The notes below the pieces were generated by a model that did no database searches, was not told the DNA's origin, and was given only the letters and a program-made list of their open reading frames with translations. Positions 1 through 8,407 of a stretch of DNA of 64,000 bases are shown here, piece after piece (the first letter of the stretch is position 1; the number at the start of each line of letters is the position of its first letter). The stretch is from Nocardia brasiliensis (GTDB taxonomy: Bacteria > Actinomycetota > Actinomycetes > Mycobacteriales > Mycobacteriaceae), in the NCBI RefSeq assembly GCF_011801125.1, contig NZ_CP046171.1, forward strand, positions 2,976,001-3,040,000, given 5' to 3'. Position numbers and translations under genes: made by a program.

Positions 1-80
1 GTCGCACCGCCGTGCCGGTCGTTCGCGCTGGATCCAGCTGTTGTCGCGCCATCGCGCGACTCCTCCGAAGTGGGGTCCTT

Positions 81-1031
81 GTGAACCGCAAACTATCTGT
101 GCCGATTGTCGCCGCCTGCCTCGTCCTCGCCCTCGGGCCCGGTTCGCTCGCGGCGGCGGCGCCGCTGTCGAGCCTGCCCGAGGCCGCCAATGCCGCACCC
201 TTCTGTTATGACGAGCCGTCACAGCCGCAGGCCGACATCAGCGACCTGAAAGCCCGTTTCAATCGCTCGAATTGGATGCCGACGCTGCAGGGGATGTACC
301 AGCGGCGCTGGCCGAGCGGGGAGAAGCTGGCGATCGCCCAGGCCAGGGACAAGTACTGGAACCAGTTCGTGGACACCAGCAGTTTCGAGGCGTTCGCGGA
401 ATCGATGATGGTGGCGATCCACGAGGAAACCCACATGTGGGATCTGGACGCCGCGCGCACCGAATGGGATGTGCGCACCGCGTCGTGGGTCAACGGCACC
501 CAGCAGCTGCTGAATATCCCGCTGCACGGCGGGTTCGCGCGTAAGGAGATCCTGCCGCTGATCAAGGACAAGCTCAGCGACGACATGGACGGCATCTACC
601 TGCGGGACCGGCAGCAGGGCGACTATCGCCTGCAGGGTGTGCTCACGGAGTTGAACGCGGGGCTGACCGGCCTGCCCGCGGTCACCGTGGTGCAGGAATA
701 CATTAAGGGGATCGGGGCGAGCAATGCTCGCGACATCGCCGCGACCAATCTGCGGTACCTGCTGCTGTACCTGCGTGTCGCCAAGGACAAGCACCCGGAC
801 TACTGGGCGCAGATCAAGAACGAGCCCAAGGTGCGTGAGCTGGTATTGATCCAATTCCTGCGCACCGCTTACTGGTTGGAGAAGTCGGCACCGTATACCG
901 GCAAGCTCGGCAGCCCGGATGCCGACAAGATCACCGCGAAGAACTACGCCCCCGAGAACATCGCGATTCTGGAGGAGTTCACCGGTCGCAAGGTGCGCAC
1001 CGACGCCCAGAAGAACTGCACGGTTTCGTGA
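81..1031 (+). CDS. Secreted protein with HExxH motif, function unknown
   Basis: A 316-residue exported protein. I chose the GTG at 81 because it is followed at once by a classical signal peptide (NRK, then a hydrophobic run ending in AAAAP near residue 27); an in-frame upstream GTG at 12 would bury it. The notable motif is HEETH at about residues 114-118, which matches the zinc-binding HExxH of metallopeptidases. No clear third zinc ligand could be assigned, so peptidase activity is only a possibility. The rest is mostly soluble and helical. A strong hairpin follows the stop. I do not recognise the family. Confidence 0.7.
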   Translation: MNRKLSVPIVAACLVLALGPGSLAAAAPLSSLPEAANAAPFCYDEPSQPQADISDLKARFNRSNWMPTLQGMYQRRWPSGEKLAIAQARDKYWNQFVDTSSFEAFAESMMVAIHEETHMWDLDAARTEWDVRTASWVNGTQQLLNIPLHGGFARKEILPLIKDKLSDDMDGIYLRDRQQGDYRLQGVLTELNAGLTGLPAVTVVQEYIKGIGASNARDIAATNLRYLLLYLRVAKDKHPDYWAQIKNEPKVRELVLIQFLRTAYWLEKSAPYTGKLGSPDADKITAKNYAPENIAILEEFTGRKVRTDAQKNCTVS

Positions 1032-1039
1032 CCGGGCGC

Positions 1040-1068
1040 GGCTGGGATCACCCAGGGTGATCCCAGCC
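1040..1068. terminator. Bidirectional hairpin terminator
   Basis: A perfect 13-bp inverted repeat (GGCTGGGATCACC, loop CAG, then its complement) fills the gap between two convergent genes ending at 1031 and 1075. There is no T tract, which is common for actinobacterial terminators. It probably serves both strands. Confidence 0.75.
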
Positions 1069-1074
1069 GATGGG

Positions 1075-2061
1075 TCAGCGGGGTTCCATCGTGACCTCGG
1101 CAGGGGCGGGGACCGGGGGCGCCGCCGCATCGGTCAGCTCGCCCCGGCGCACGACCACCACGCCGGTGAGAATCAGTACGCCGCCGAGCAATTGGATCGC
1201 CCGCGGCGCCTCGCCGAGCAGTACCCAGGCGAAGGCGAGCGCGGCGAGCACCTCGAAGAGCGCGACGAACGAGGCGAGCCGGGAGCCGAGCAGGCGGGTG
1301 GCGACGATGCCGGAGACGTAGGCCAGGGCCGCGGTCACCGTGCCGAGGATCAGCAGCACCGGCCACAGTGCGACGGTGAAGTCTTGGAAGACAACGGGAT
1401 TCGTGGTGGCATGCAGGGGAACGATGCCGATCGCGCCCGCGGCGAGCAGTGTGAGCCCGCCGATGAGCAGCGCACCCGCCGCGAGGACCGTGCCGGGCAG
1501 TGTGCCATCGCCCTGTGCGGAGAGCACGAAGTAGGCGGCGGCCCCGATCATGGCGGCCAGCGCCCACGCGATGCCGACCCAGCTGGTGGACAGGCCCGAC
1601 CGCAGATCGATCACGAGGCCGAGCCCGACGAGGCCGAGCAGGCCGCCCGCGACCGTGGCACCGCCGGGCCGCTGCCGGTGGCGCAGCCAGAGCCAGCCGA
1701 CCACCGCGATCGGGGCGGTGTACTCGATGAGCAGCGCCACCCCGACCTCCATTTCGGCGACGGCGTTGAAGTAGGCCAGCTGTGTGCCCGCGACCGCGAG
1801 CAGGCCGTAGGCGATGATCAGGGATGCGTTGCGGCGCAACAACTGCCAGTCGCCGCGCAGCTGGGTGTAGGCGATGGGCAGCAGTACGGCGGCCGCGATC
1901 AGTACCCGGACCGCCACCACCGAGGCGGCGCTCCACCCGGCGTTCATCAAGCCGCGGGCCAGGGAGCCGGAGAGTCCGAACGACGACGCCGACAGCAGCG
2001 CGAAGAGGAGTCCGGAACGCAAACGCCGCCGCACGGCGCTGTCATGAGCGATTGTCGTCAT
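1075..2061 (-). CDS. EamA/DMT-superfamily transporter
   Basis: A 328-residue polytopic inner-membrane protein with two tandem EamA repeats (about residues 12-150 and 165-300) and roughly ten membrane segments, the usual size for RhtA/YdcZ-like exporters of amino acids or small metabolites. Each repeat ends in a hydrophobic helix with the typical glycine-rich LLGG pattern. It is divergent from the CGNR regulator at 2100 across a 38-bp gap holding a TTGACA-17-TAGCGT promoter for this gene. That arrangement suggests local control by the regulator. Substrate cannot be told from sequence. Confidence 0.88.
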   Translation of the reverse strand: MTTIAHDSAVRRRLRSGLLFALLSASSFGLSGSLARGLMNAGWSAASVVAVRVLIAAAVLLPIAYTQLRGDWQLLRRNASLIIAYGLLAVAGTQLAYFNAVAEMEVGVALLIEYTAPIAVVGWLWLRHRQRPGGATVAGGLLGLVGLGLVIDLRSGLSTSWVGIAWALAAMIGAAAYFVLSAQGDGTLPGTVLAAGALLIGGLTLLAAGAIGIVPLHATTNPVVFQDFTVALWPVLLILGTVTAALAYVSGIVATRLLGSRLASFVALFEVLAALAFAWVLLGEAPRAIQLLGGVLILTGVVVVRRGELTDAAAPPVPAPAEVTMEPR

Positions 2062-2069
2062 GGCTAATG

Positions 2070-2098
2070 ACGCTAAGACGGTGTGTGTAAGATGTCAA
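2070..2098 (-). promoter_or_regulatory. Promoter of the EamA transporter, overlapping the divergent CGNR promoter
   Basis: On the minus strand a consensus -35 TTGACA (2098-2093) is separated by exactly 17 bp from TAGCGT (2075-2070), placing the start of transcription only a few bases before the ATG at 2061. On the plus strand TAAGAT (2088-2093) lies seven bases before the ATG at 2100, so that mRNA may be leaderless. The two promoters occupy the same DNA. Confidence 0.55.
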
Positions 2099-2099
2099 C

Positions 2100-2630
2100 A
2101 TGACTTTTGCTCATGACACCGAGGCTGCCATGGTCGCCGCGGTCGAGCTGGTCAATTCGGCCGAGGCACCCGACACGATGACCGAAATCGCCCAGCTGGA
2201 CGAGTTTTTCGTCAGACACGCCTATACCGGCGTGCGGACCGGCGACGCGGCCGAGCTCGCCGCGGTGCGCGCGCAGCGTGCCCCGCTGCGCGCGCTGCTC
2301 ACCAGCGATCGCGACACCGCGGTGCGGTTGGTGAACGAGACACTCGCCGCACATCGGGCGACCCCGCAGCTGGTCCGCCACGACGGGTTCGACTACCACA
2401 TCCACGCCGTCTCGCCCGACGCGCCGCTGCACGTGCGCATCGCCGTCGAAACCGCGATGGCGATGGTCGACCTGATTCGCTCGGACGAGCTGAGCAGGCT
2501 CTCGCTCTGCGCCGACAGCGCGTGCGCCGGCATCGTGCTCGACCTGTCCCGCAACCGATCCCGGCGCTATTGCAGCACCGCGTGCGGCAATCGCAACGCC
2601 GTCGCCGCCTACCGAGCTCGGCGGCGCTGA
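2100..2630 (+). CDS. CGNR zinc-finger (ABATE-domain) regulator
   Basis: A 176-residue protein with an N-terminal ABATE-like domain (stress-induced, ligand-binding in related proteins) and a C-terminal CGNR zinc finger. Zinc-ligand cysteines sit at about 137, 142, 158 and 162, with the diagnostic CGNR at 162-165 followed by a basic tail. Family members are treated as transcriptional regulators. It is divergently paired with an EamA exporter and shares a 38-bp promoter region with it, so repression of the exporter is the natural inference. The stop codon overlaps the first copy of a 62-bp tandem repeat. Confidence 0.88.
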   Translation: MTFAHDTEAAMVAAVELVNSAEAPDTMTEIAQLDEFFVRHAYTGVRTGDAAELAAVRAQRAPLRALLTSDRDTAVRLVNETLAAHRATPQLVRHDGFDYHIHAVSPDAPLHVRIAVETAMAMVDLIRSDELSRLSLCADSACAGIVLDLSRNRSRRYCSTACGNRNAVAAYRARRR

Positions 2631-2748
2631 GCTCGATCGGCGCGGGCGCTGAGGTCGATCGCCGCCGCGGCTTACGGGCGTGGTGGGGCTGAGGTTGATC
2701 GGCGCGGGCGCTGAGTCGATCGGTGCTGCGGCATACGGGCGTGGTGAC
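2626..2748. repeat. Imperfect tandem repeat, two copies of about 62 bp
   Basis: Two adjacent copies, about 2626-2687 and 2688-2748, each read GCTGAG..GATCGGCGCGGG, then CGCTGAG.TCGATCG, then GC.TACGGGCGTGGTG. The first copy includes the CGNR gene's stop codon. A weaker echo (GGGCGCCGAGGTCTATGGGC) follows near 2787. The remaining sequence to 2836 holds no convincing gene. Confidence 0.7.
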
Positions 2749-2836
2749 GTTGGGCCTACCGCCGCGGCGCGGACCTTTCGTGGCGGGCGCCGAGGTCTAT
2801 GGGCGTGACGCGCTGGGGTGGGGCGTGGTGGCGGGC

Positions 2837-3379
2837 CTACCCGATGCGGTGCTCGGCGACCGAGGTGCTGTGGCCGGTGCCGTTGAGATCCAGATAGAGC
2901 AGGCGCTCGGTGATGGACAGGGTGGCCGTGTTGCGCCGCTCGACGGCGGCGACGGCCGCGTCGATGAACGCGCGGTCGAAGCTGTAGATCGGGATGTCGG
3001 CGGCGCGGTGGATACGCTTTCCGGCGAGCTGGGCGAGCACCTTCGCCGGATCGCGGTGGGTGTAGACGGCGGCGCGTTCGGCGGCCTTGCTGCCGCGGTG
3101 CAGCCGTTCGGCGTCGGGGGCGCCGACCTCGATCCAGGCGACGAGGCGCCCGGTGAGGTCGCGCACCAGCACCGCGGGCTCGTCGGTGGCGGACACGCCG
3201 CCGTCGCTGAACGCGATGCCCTCCTCGTACTCCAGGCAGTAGGCCAGCAGCCGGGTCAGCATGAACTCCGCGGTTTCGGACGGATGGCGCGCCACCCGCA
3301 GGTCCAGCTCCTGGTAGACGCCGCGATCGACGTCGGCCAGCTGGACGGTGAAGTTGTGCAGTGTTGCGCTGAGGGCCAT
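2837..3379 (-). CDS. YaeQ family protein
   Basis: A 180-residue cytoplasmic protein matching YaeQ in length and in its landmarks: an N-terminal beta segment leading to LADVDRGVYQELDLRVARHPSE, a central LEYEEGIAFSDGG, and WIEVGAPDAERLHRGSKAA. The fold is related to PD-(D/E)XK nucleases, and the E and D/E-x-K-like residues of that core (EVG, SK) are present, but no biochemical role is established for the family. It lies 12 bp downstream of a secreted-protein gene on the same strand, so they may be co-transcribed. Confidence 0.9.
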   Translation of the reverse strand: MALSATLHNFTVQLADVDRGVYQELDLRVARHPSETAEFMLTRLLAYCLEYEEGIAFSDGGVSATDEPAVLVRDLTGRLVAWIEVGAPDAERLHRGSKAAERAAVYTHRDPAKVLAQLAGKRIHRAADIPIYSFDRAFIDAAVAAVERRNTATLSITERLLYLDLNGTGHSTSVAEHRIG

Positions 3380-3391
3380 AGGAGCAGCAGC

Positions 3392-3967
3392 TTAGTTCGC
3401 GGGCCAGAGCACCGGCTCGGCCGGGCACAGGGCGGCCGAGCGTGTGGTCGGCACCGGGCCCGTTCCCGGGGCGAAGACCCACTGGGCGATCGGGCCTGCC
3501 GCTTGCCAGCGCAGCGCGCCCGCGGCGTCGGCGACCACCTGGTACACGGCCTCGCTGCCGCCGACGAGCTGGCTGCCCACGCAGTAGTCGTTGTATTCGG
3601 TACCGGGCTGTTGCGCGCCGACACTGAACGTGCCGGTGGGCCGGGTGCGTGCACCGGGGTTCGCGACCGTGCTCGGCGCGCCTGTCGCGATGCCGCGCAC
3701 CCAGATTGGCGTCCCGCGCTCGGCCGCGCAGGTGAAGATCCGGCCACCGGCGGCCACGTCCGCACCCTGCGCGTATCCCGTACCGGCCCACAGACAGTCG
3801 GTCGCGGGCGCCGCCGCGGCGCTGCCCGTCGCGGCGCCGATCAACCCGAGTGCGGCGACCGCGGCGACGGACGCGGCAATGCCGCGCCGCCACCGCGGCG
3901 ACCCGGCGGACTCGGCGTGCCTATCCGCGACCGCACCGGCGAGAGAATCGTTTTCGAGGTTGCCCAT
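3392..3967 (-). CDS. Secreted or membrane-anchored protein of unknown function
   Basis: A 191-residue protein. I used the ATG at 3967 (MGNLEND); longer in-frame readings extend into sequence with no coding character. Residues about 1-28 are polar, followed by a hydrophobic segment (about 29-52, rich in AAVAALGLIG) that could be a signal anchor or a late signal peptide ending at AAAAPA. The exported part has paired cysteines (C about 58, 77, 133 and 184), consistent with disulfides outside the cell. No family recognised. YaeQ follows 12 bp downstream. Confidence 0.65.
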   Translation of the reverse strand: MGNLENDSLAGAVADRHAESAGSPRWRRGIAASVAAVAALGLIGAATGSAAAAPATDCLWAGTGYAQGADVAAGGRIFTCAAERGTPIWVRGIATGAPSTVANPGARTRPTGTFSVGAQQPGTEYNDYCVGSQLVGGSEAVYQVVADAAGALRWQAAGPIAQWVFAPGTGPVPTTRSAALCPAEPVLWPAN

Positions 3968-4200
3968 GCCTCGAAGGTAGGAATCGGGCGGCCATGCTCG
4001 AATCCCTCCGCAGCGCCATTCTCGGCTGATACCGCGGTGGTAGGGGTGTGACCCGGATGCTGCCCCTGACCGAAACCCGGAGTCGCGCGGCCGTTCTCGC
4101 CTGCTCGACGGAGGGAACCCCAGTTCGCGCGCGTCGCCGACCCTGATCGTGGCTCGCGGACCGAACGCCGAACCCGAGACCGCTCCGGAAAATTCCGGGC

Positions 4201-4623
4201 CTATGCCAGCGCCTGGAAGACGCCGTCGGCGACGGCATAGGCGCCGACGAGCAGCTTCAGCGTCCACTGCGTCCCGTGGAGCGCGGCCACCGGCCACGGG
4301 ACGCGTGCCTCGACACCGAGGAAGACGGCGATCGGCACGCCCGCGACGAGACCGACCACCGCGCCGAGCGTCGCGGCGCCGGGCAGGTCGCCGACACCGC
4401 TGATCGCGACGATCCCCGCCAGCAGTACGACCAGCACACCGTGTCCCGCGAGGCCGAGCACCAGGGTTCGGCCGGACCACGACACCGCCGCGTGCCGCCC
4501 GAACAATGGCGCCACCTCCGCCAGCAACGCCCGAAACATCGCGTCCAGCAGCACCATCAGCGCCACGGCGACGGGGAACGTCCAGCGCGGGTCGGCGACG
4601 GCCGGGCCTGCGATGGCGAGCAC
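4201..4623 (-). CDS. Small four-helix membrane protein, unknown
   Basis: A 140-residue, very hydrophobic protein with about four membrane helices separated by short loops, including a conserved-looking PRWTFPVAVALM at the start and GTQWTLKLLVGAYAVADG at the end. The reading frame begins at a GTG 24 bp downstream of the M20 peptidase gene, so the two are probably one transcript. The pattern is like the DUF1761-type small membrane proteins, but I would not assign it there with confidence. Bases 3968-4200 beyond it hold no convincing gene. Confidence 0.6.
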   Translation of the reverse strand: MLAIAGPAVADPRWTFPVAVALMVLLDAMFRALLAEVAPLFGRHAAVSWSGRTLVLGLAGHGVLVVLLAGIVAISGVGDLPGAATLGAVVGLVAGVPIAVFLGVEARVPWPVAALHGTQWTLKLLVGAYAVADGVFQALA

Positions 4624-4647
4624 GCGATCCCGCTTGCTGGGCGAGGC

Positions 4648-6108
4648 CTACTGGGCGAGCTGTTTCACCAGCCGATAGAGGAATTCGCGGCTGGCCTCGA
4701 GCCCGGCGATCGGCGCGCGCTCGTTGACACCGTGAATCCGCCCGGCGTCGGCGGCGACCATGAACAGCCCGCTCACCCCGTACATCGGAATGCCTTTGCT
4801 CCGCGCGTATTTGCTGTCGGTCGCGCCGGTGGACATGAGCGAGCTGACGGCCGCCGTGGGAAACAGCTCCTTGGTCAGCGACGTGATCGCGTTGAGCACG
4901 TCACCGTTGATCGGCGAGATGCCGCCCGCCGGATCGAGATCGCGGGTGATGGTCAGCTTGCCGCCGTCGGCGAAGGCCGCGCGCAACTGCTTGTCGACGT
5001 CATCGGGGTTGTCCTGCGGCAGGATTCGGCAGTTGACCGTGGCTTTCGCCTTCTGCGGCAACGCGTTCTCCGCCTCGCCCGCGTTCAGCATGGTGGCCAC
5101 GCAGGTGGTGCGCAGCTGGGCGTTGTACTCGGGCAGGGCGGAAAGCCGTTCGATCGCTTCCGGACTCGCGTTGCCCGCGGCGACCGCGCGCATGTCGTCG
5201 GCCTCCGGCCCGCCGCGCGTGGCGGCCAGCGCGCCGAAGTTGTCCTTGGTCGCGTCGCTGAGCGAGGCCGGGAACCGATAGGCGGCAAGGCGATTCAGCG
5301 CCGTGCTGAGGGTGTAGATGGCGTTGTCCGGCGTCGGCACCGAACTGTGCCCGCCGTTCTCCTTGGCCTCGACCTGATAGGTCACATAGGTCTTCTCGGC
5401 CACCTGCACGCCCTGCAGGGCGGGTTTGCCGTCGACGAGCAGCGCGCGGCCGCCCTCGTTGATGCCGTACTCGGCGCTCATCAGGTCGGCCTTGTTCTCC
5501 ATCAGCCACTTCGCGCCGTTGTCCTTGCCCGCCTCCTCGTCGGCGGTCAGCGCGAGCACGATGTCCCGGTTCGGCCTGAACCCCTCGCGCTTCAACTGCA
5601 CCAGGCTCGAAACCAGCGCCGACACCATGGCTTTGTCGTCGATCGAGCCGCGGGCGGCGTAGAAGCCGTCCACCTCGGTGAGCTTGTACGGGTCGGTGGT
5701 CCAGCCGTCCTCGCGCTTGGCCTCGACCACGTCGAGATGACCCAGCAGCAGCAGCGGCTTGCGCTGGCCGGTCCCGGTGAACCGGAGCACCAGGTTGCCC
5801 TTGCGTGCCACCGGCTCGAAGATCTGGATGTCGGACTCGGCGAACCCGGCGTCGAGCAGCCGCTGGCGCACCGCGTTCGCGGCGACGGTTGTGCTGCCGG
5901 TCGAGTGCGAGGTATCGGTCTCCACCAGCTGTTTGTAGATCTCGTGGAAGAGCTTCGTATTGTCCTGTGCCGCCGCGCTCGACGAGGTGTTCGTGTCGTT
6001 CTTCGCGGCGGAATCGGAGTCCGAGCTGCAGGCGGTTGCGGTGAGCGCCGCGATAAGTCCCAGTGCGGCCACCGAAATCAACGGGTTACGGCGACTGAAT
6101 ACAGACAC
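4648..6108 (-). CDS. M20-family metallopeptidase lipoprotein
   Basis: A 486-residue exported zinc peptidase of the M20/carboxypeptidase-S group. A signal sequence ends in a lipobox (LTATACSS, Cys about 27), so it should be anchored to the outside of the membrane. Zinc-site landmarks are LLLLGHLDVV (metal His and Asp), GSIDDKAMV (bridging Asp), and TADEEAGKDNG (catalytic and metal Glu). The central dimerisation insert has NGGHSSVP. A C-terminal GATDSKYARSKGIP region supplies the last part of the active site. It likely trims or deacylates small peptides or N-acyl amino acids in the envelope; substrate unknown. It starts with GTG. Confidence 0.9.
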   Translation of the reverse strand: MSVFSRRNPLISVAALGLIAALTATACSSDSDSAAKNDTNTSSSAAAQDNTKLFHEIYKQLVETDTSHSTGSTTVAANAVRQRLLDAGFAESDIQIFEPVARKGNLVLRFTGTGQRKPLLLLGHLDVVEAKREDGWTTDPYKLTEVDGFYAARGSIDDKAMVSALVSSLVQLKREGFRPNRDIVLALTADEEAGKDNGAKWLMENKADLMSAEYGINEGGRALLVDGKPALQGVQVAEKTYVTYQVEAKENGGHSSVPTPDNAIYTLSTALNRLAAYRFPASLSDATKDNFGALAATRGGPEADDMRAVAAGNASPEAIERLSALPEYNAQLRTTCVATMLNAGEAENALPQKAKATVNCRILPQDNPDDVDKQLRAAFADGGKLTITRDLDPAGGISPINGDVLNAITSLTKELFPTAAVSSLMSTGATDSKYARSKGIPMYGVSGLFMVAADAGRIHGVNERAPIAGLEASREFLYRLVKQLAQ

Positions 6109-6371
6109 TCGCTGAAGCTAGCACGGCGCAAGGTAGTTCGCGTGGGAAACGATCGTCCGTCCCCTTCCTCGAGTGCTCGGCTCCCGTTGGTAAGTACCGT
6201 CCGTTCGACGGTGAGCTGGTCGGGCGGTGCGCGGGAGACCGGTCCTCCCACAACTCTTCGTTGTCGACCAGCCGGACAGTACCGGAGCCGGACGGCGCCG
6301 AACCTCGCACCGGCGAACACGCCGACAATCGGGGGGCTCCCTTCCTGCCGCGGGTCTTGCACAATCGGTGC

Positions 6372-7106
6372 ATGCCCAAGCCTTTTCTGCTGCTGCAATT
6401 GCGGCCTGAGCGTGCTGCCGCGGATGACGAATACCGCGCCATCCTGCGCGCAGGCGAACTCGACGCCGGTGACGTGGTGCGCGTTCGGATGGAGGAGGGC
6501 TTCCCCGATCTCGCCCTCGACGATTACGCCGCGGTGATCGTCGGCGGCGGACCCAGCAATGTCGGTAGTCCCGACGCCGAAAAGTACGACTATCAACGGC
6601 GCTTCGAGCCGGCTTTGAAGAAAATGCTGACCGAGATCGTCGGCAGGGACTTCCCCTATCTGGGTGCCTGCTACGGGTTGAGCGTGCTGGCGGACGTGCT
6701 GGGCGGCACGGTCAGCACCGAGAAATACGGCGAGACGGCTGGCGCACAGACCATCGAATTGACCGACGCGGCCCGTGAAGATCCACTGCTGCAAGGTGTT
6801 CCGAGCAACTTCCGTGCTTTCGTCGGGCACAAGGAGGCGTGCCAGGCCGTGCCGCCCAAGGCGGTCCTGCTCGCGGGTTCCGTCGACTGTCCGGTCCAGA
6901 TGATCCGCGTCGCCCGCAATGTCTACGCCACCCAGTTCCATCCGGAACTGGATGGCGACGGACTCGCGCTGCGTATCGAAATCTACCGGCACGCAGGATA
7001 TTTCGACCCCGACGAGGCCGACTATCTGACCCGGCTCGGCCACCAGGAGACGATCACCGCGCCGCAGCGGATCCTGCGCCGCTTCGTGCTCCGCTACGGC
7101 GGGTGA
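6372..7106 (+). CDS. Class-I glutamine amidotransferase-like protein
   Basis: A 244-residue stand-alone GATase1 protein. The start is the ATG at 6372 (MPKPFLLLQLRPE). The nucleophile cysteine sits in YLGACYGLSVLADVLGG (about residue 102), and the C-terminal catalytic His and Glu are in ATQFHPELDGD, giving an intact triad. Proteins of this size resemble GMP-synthase glutaminase domains and GuaA-like peptidases of unknown substrate. It converges on the next gene with no spacer (stop at 7104-7106, opposing stop at 7107-7109). Its 263-bp upstream region is shared divergently with the M20 lipoprotein. Confidence 0.88.
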   Translation: MPKPFLLLQLRPERAAADDEYRAILRAGELDAGDVVRVRMEEGFPDLALDDYAAVIVGGGPSNVGSPDAEKYDYQRRFEPALKKMLTEIVGRDFPYLGACYGLSVLADVLGGTVSTEKYGETAGAQTIELTDAAREDPLLQGVPSNFRAFVGHKEACQAVPPKAVLLAGSVDCPVQMIRVARNVYATQFHPELDGDGLALRIEIYRHAGYFDPDEADYLTRLGHQETITAPQRILRRFVLRYGG

Positions 7107-7580
7107 TCATCGCGGTTCGGTGACCGTGCGGCGTTCGTAGCGGGCACTGGCGCGATCGTAGGCGGCGCGCAGGAGTCGACGGGCCGAATCGCTGGTCCGG
7201 GCAGCGGGATCGACGACGGCGACCCAGCCCGCGCTCGCGTAGGTCGGGTGCGGGAGGAACACGTCGGTGCTGCCGTAGTCGACGGCGTCGGGGATTTCCC
7301 GGGGTGAATAGCCGAGGGTGTCGATGAAAGCCTGTTTGCCGACCGAGATGTTGAGGCGGAAGGCGTCGGGGCGGTCCAGCCGGGAACTCTGATCGTCGGG
7401 ATAGTCCTTGGTGACGATGGTGGCGACAGGCTGGGTATTGGTCGGGACGGTCCCGTCGGGGGAGTAGTAGAAGAACTTGTCGCCCCAAGCGATCTCCGGG
7501 GTGCCGTCGCCGGGACCGGGTTGCAGGATGAGGATGCCGTCGAGGTCGGTGAGCAGTTCGATGATCTCGTCTATGGTCAT
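7107..7580 (-). CDS. DUF6194-like protein
   Basis: A small soluble protein of 157 residues from the ATG at 7580, or 164 from an ATG at 7601; I prefer 7580 because GGA lies about seven bases upstream. The sequence pattern of this actinobacterial family is clear: GDGTPEIAWGDKFFYYSPDG, then ATIVTKDYP, then SSRLDRPDAFRLNISVG, and a C-terminal HPTYASAGWVAVVDP. The function of the family is unknown. The gene sits convergently against the amidotransferase and divergently from the MerR-type regulator, which may be regulating it. Confidence 0.78.
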   Translation of the reverse strand: MTIDEIIELLTDLDGILILQPGPGDGTPEIAWGDKFFYYSPDGTVPTNTQPVATIVTKDYPDDQSSRLDRPDAFRLNISVGKQAFIDTLGYSPREIPDAVDYGSTDVFLPHPTYASAGWVAVVDPAARTSDSARRLLRAAYDRASARYERRTVTEPR

Positions 7581-7642
7581 AGGTTCCAGCTTCTCATTCA
7601 AGTGCTTGTGTGGACCTGGACCATGTTGACGAGGAGATCTGT

Positions 7643-8347
7643 ATGAAAAACCTCAACTCGCAGGTCAAGCGCACCGTCGACGTGGCGCGCCGGTCGGGGT
7701 ACTCGGTGCAGCAGATCCGCAACCTCGAACGCGACGGGGTGCTGCCGCCCGCCGAGCGCACGCCGACCGGTCATCGCGTCTACGGCGAACAACACTTGCA
7801 CGCCGCGCTGGCCTACCGTGCCCTCGCCGTGGGCACCGGACCTGTCGACGCCAAACAGATCGTGCGTGCCGTGCACAGCGGCCCGCGCGCCGAGGCGCTG
7901 GCCATGCTCGACGCCGCACATGCCCGGTTGCGCACCGAACGTCTGGAACTCGCCCACGCCAAGGCCGCCGCCGCGACCATCTCCGCCGAACCCATTGCGG
8001 CCGAGCGTCCTTCCGATTCGATGACCGTGTCGGAGCTGGCCGACGCCCTAGGCATCCGCCCGTCGACGTTGCGCCATTGGGACGCAGCGGGTCTCGTCGT
8101 CCCCGACCGTCACCGGTCCGCCCGCCGCTACACCCCGACCCAGGTCCGCGACGCCCGTATCGTCCACCAGCTCCGCAAGTCCGGTTACCCGATCCCGCAC
8201 CTGCGCACCCTGCTCCCCGAACTCCGCCAAGCCACCCCCGACCTGCACGCCGCCCTTGCCGCCCGCGACGCCACCCTCACTGCCCGCTCCCAAGCCCTCC
8301 TCACCGCCGCCGCCTCCCTGCAAGCCCTGACCGCCCGGCCCCACTGA
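7643..8347 (+). CDS. Double-domain MerR-family regulator
   Basis: A 234-residue regulator with two MerR-like winged-helix domains. The first (about residues 8-75) has SGYSVQQIRNLERDGVLPP and a TPTGHRVY wing; the second (about 125-195) has MTVSELADALGIRPSTLRHWDAAGLVVP and RRYTPTQVRDARIV. Actinobacterial TioE-like regulators have this tandem layout. The start ATG at 7643 follows a GAGGAGA ribosome site; an in-frame upstream ATG at 7610 lacks one. It is divergent from the DUF6194-like gene by about 60 bp, so that gene is the likely target. No effector-binding cysteines are apparent. Confidence 0.85.
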   Translation: MKNLNSQVKRTVDVARRSGYSVQQIRNLERDGVLPPAERTPTGHRVYGEQHLHAALAYRALAVGTGPVDAKQIVRAVHSGPRAEALAMLDAAHARLRTERLELAHAKAAAATISAEPIAAERPSDSMTVSELADALGIRPSTLRHWDAAGLVVPDRHRSARRYTPTQVRDARIVHQLRKSGYPIPHLRTLLPELRQATPDLHAALAARDATLTARSQALLTAAASLQALTARPH

Positions 8348-8407
8348 GCCGACGGCGCCAGGACTTGCCTCGCCGGTCGAGCGGCGCCGAGGGGCTGGTC
8401 GATGCGT

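Noticed and set aside
4276..6537. A very long open frame on the plus strand opposite the M20 peptidase gene
   Set aside because: It is rich in Arg, Gly, His and Gln with no domain pattern, and mirrors a clearly recognisable zinc peptidase on the other strand; typical of high-GC antisense frames.
8353..8389. CGGCGCC ... GGCGCCG inverted repeat between the MerR-type and TerD genes
   Set aside because: The 23-base loop makes a weak hairpin, and such GC words are frequent in this DNA.
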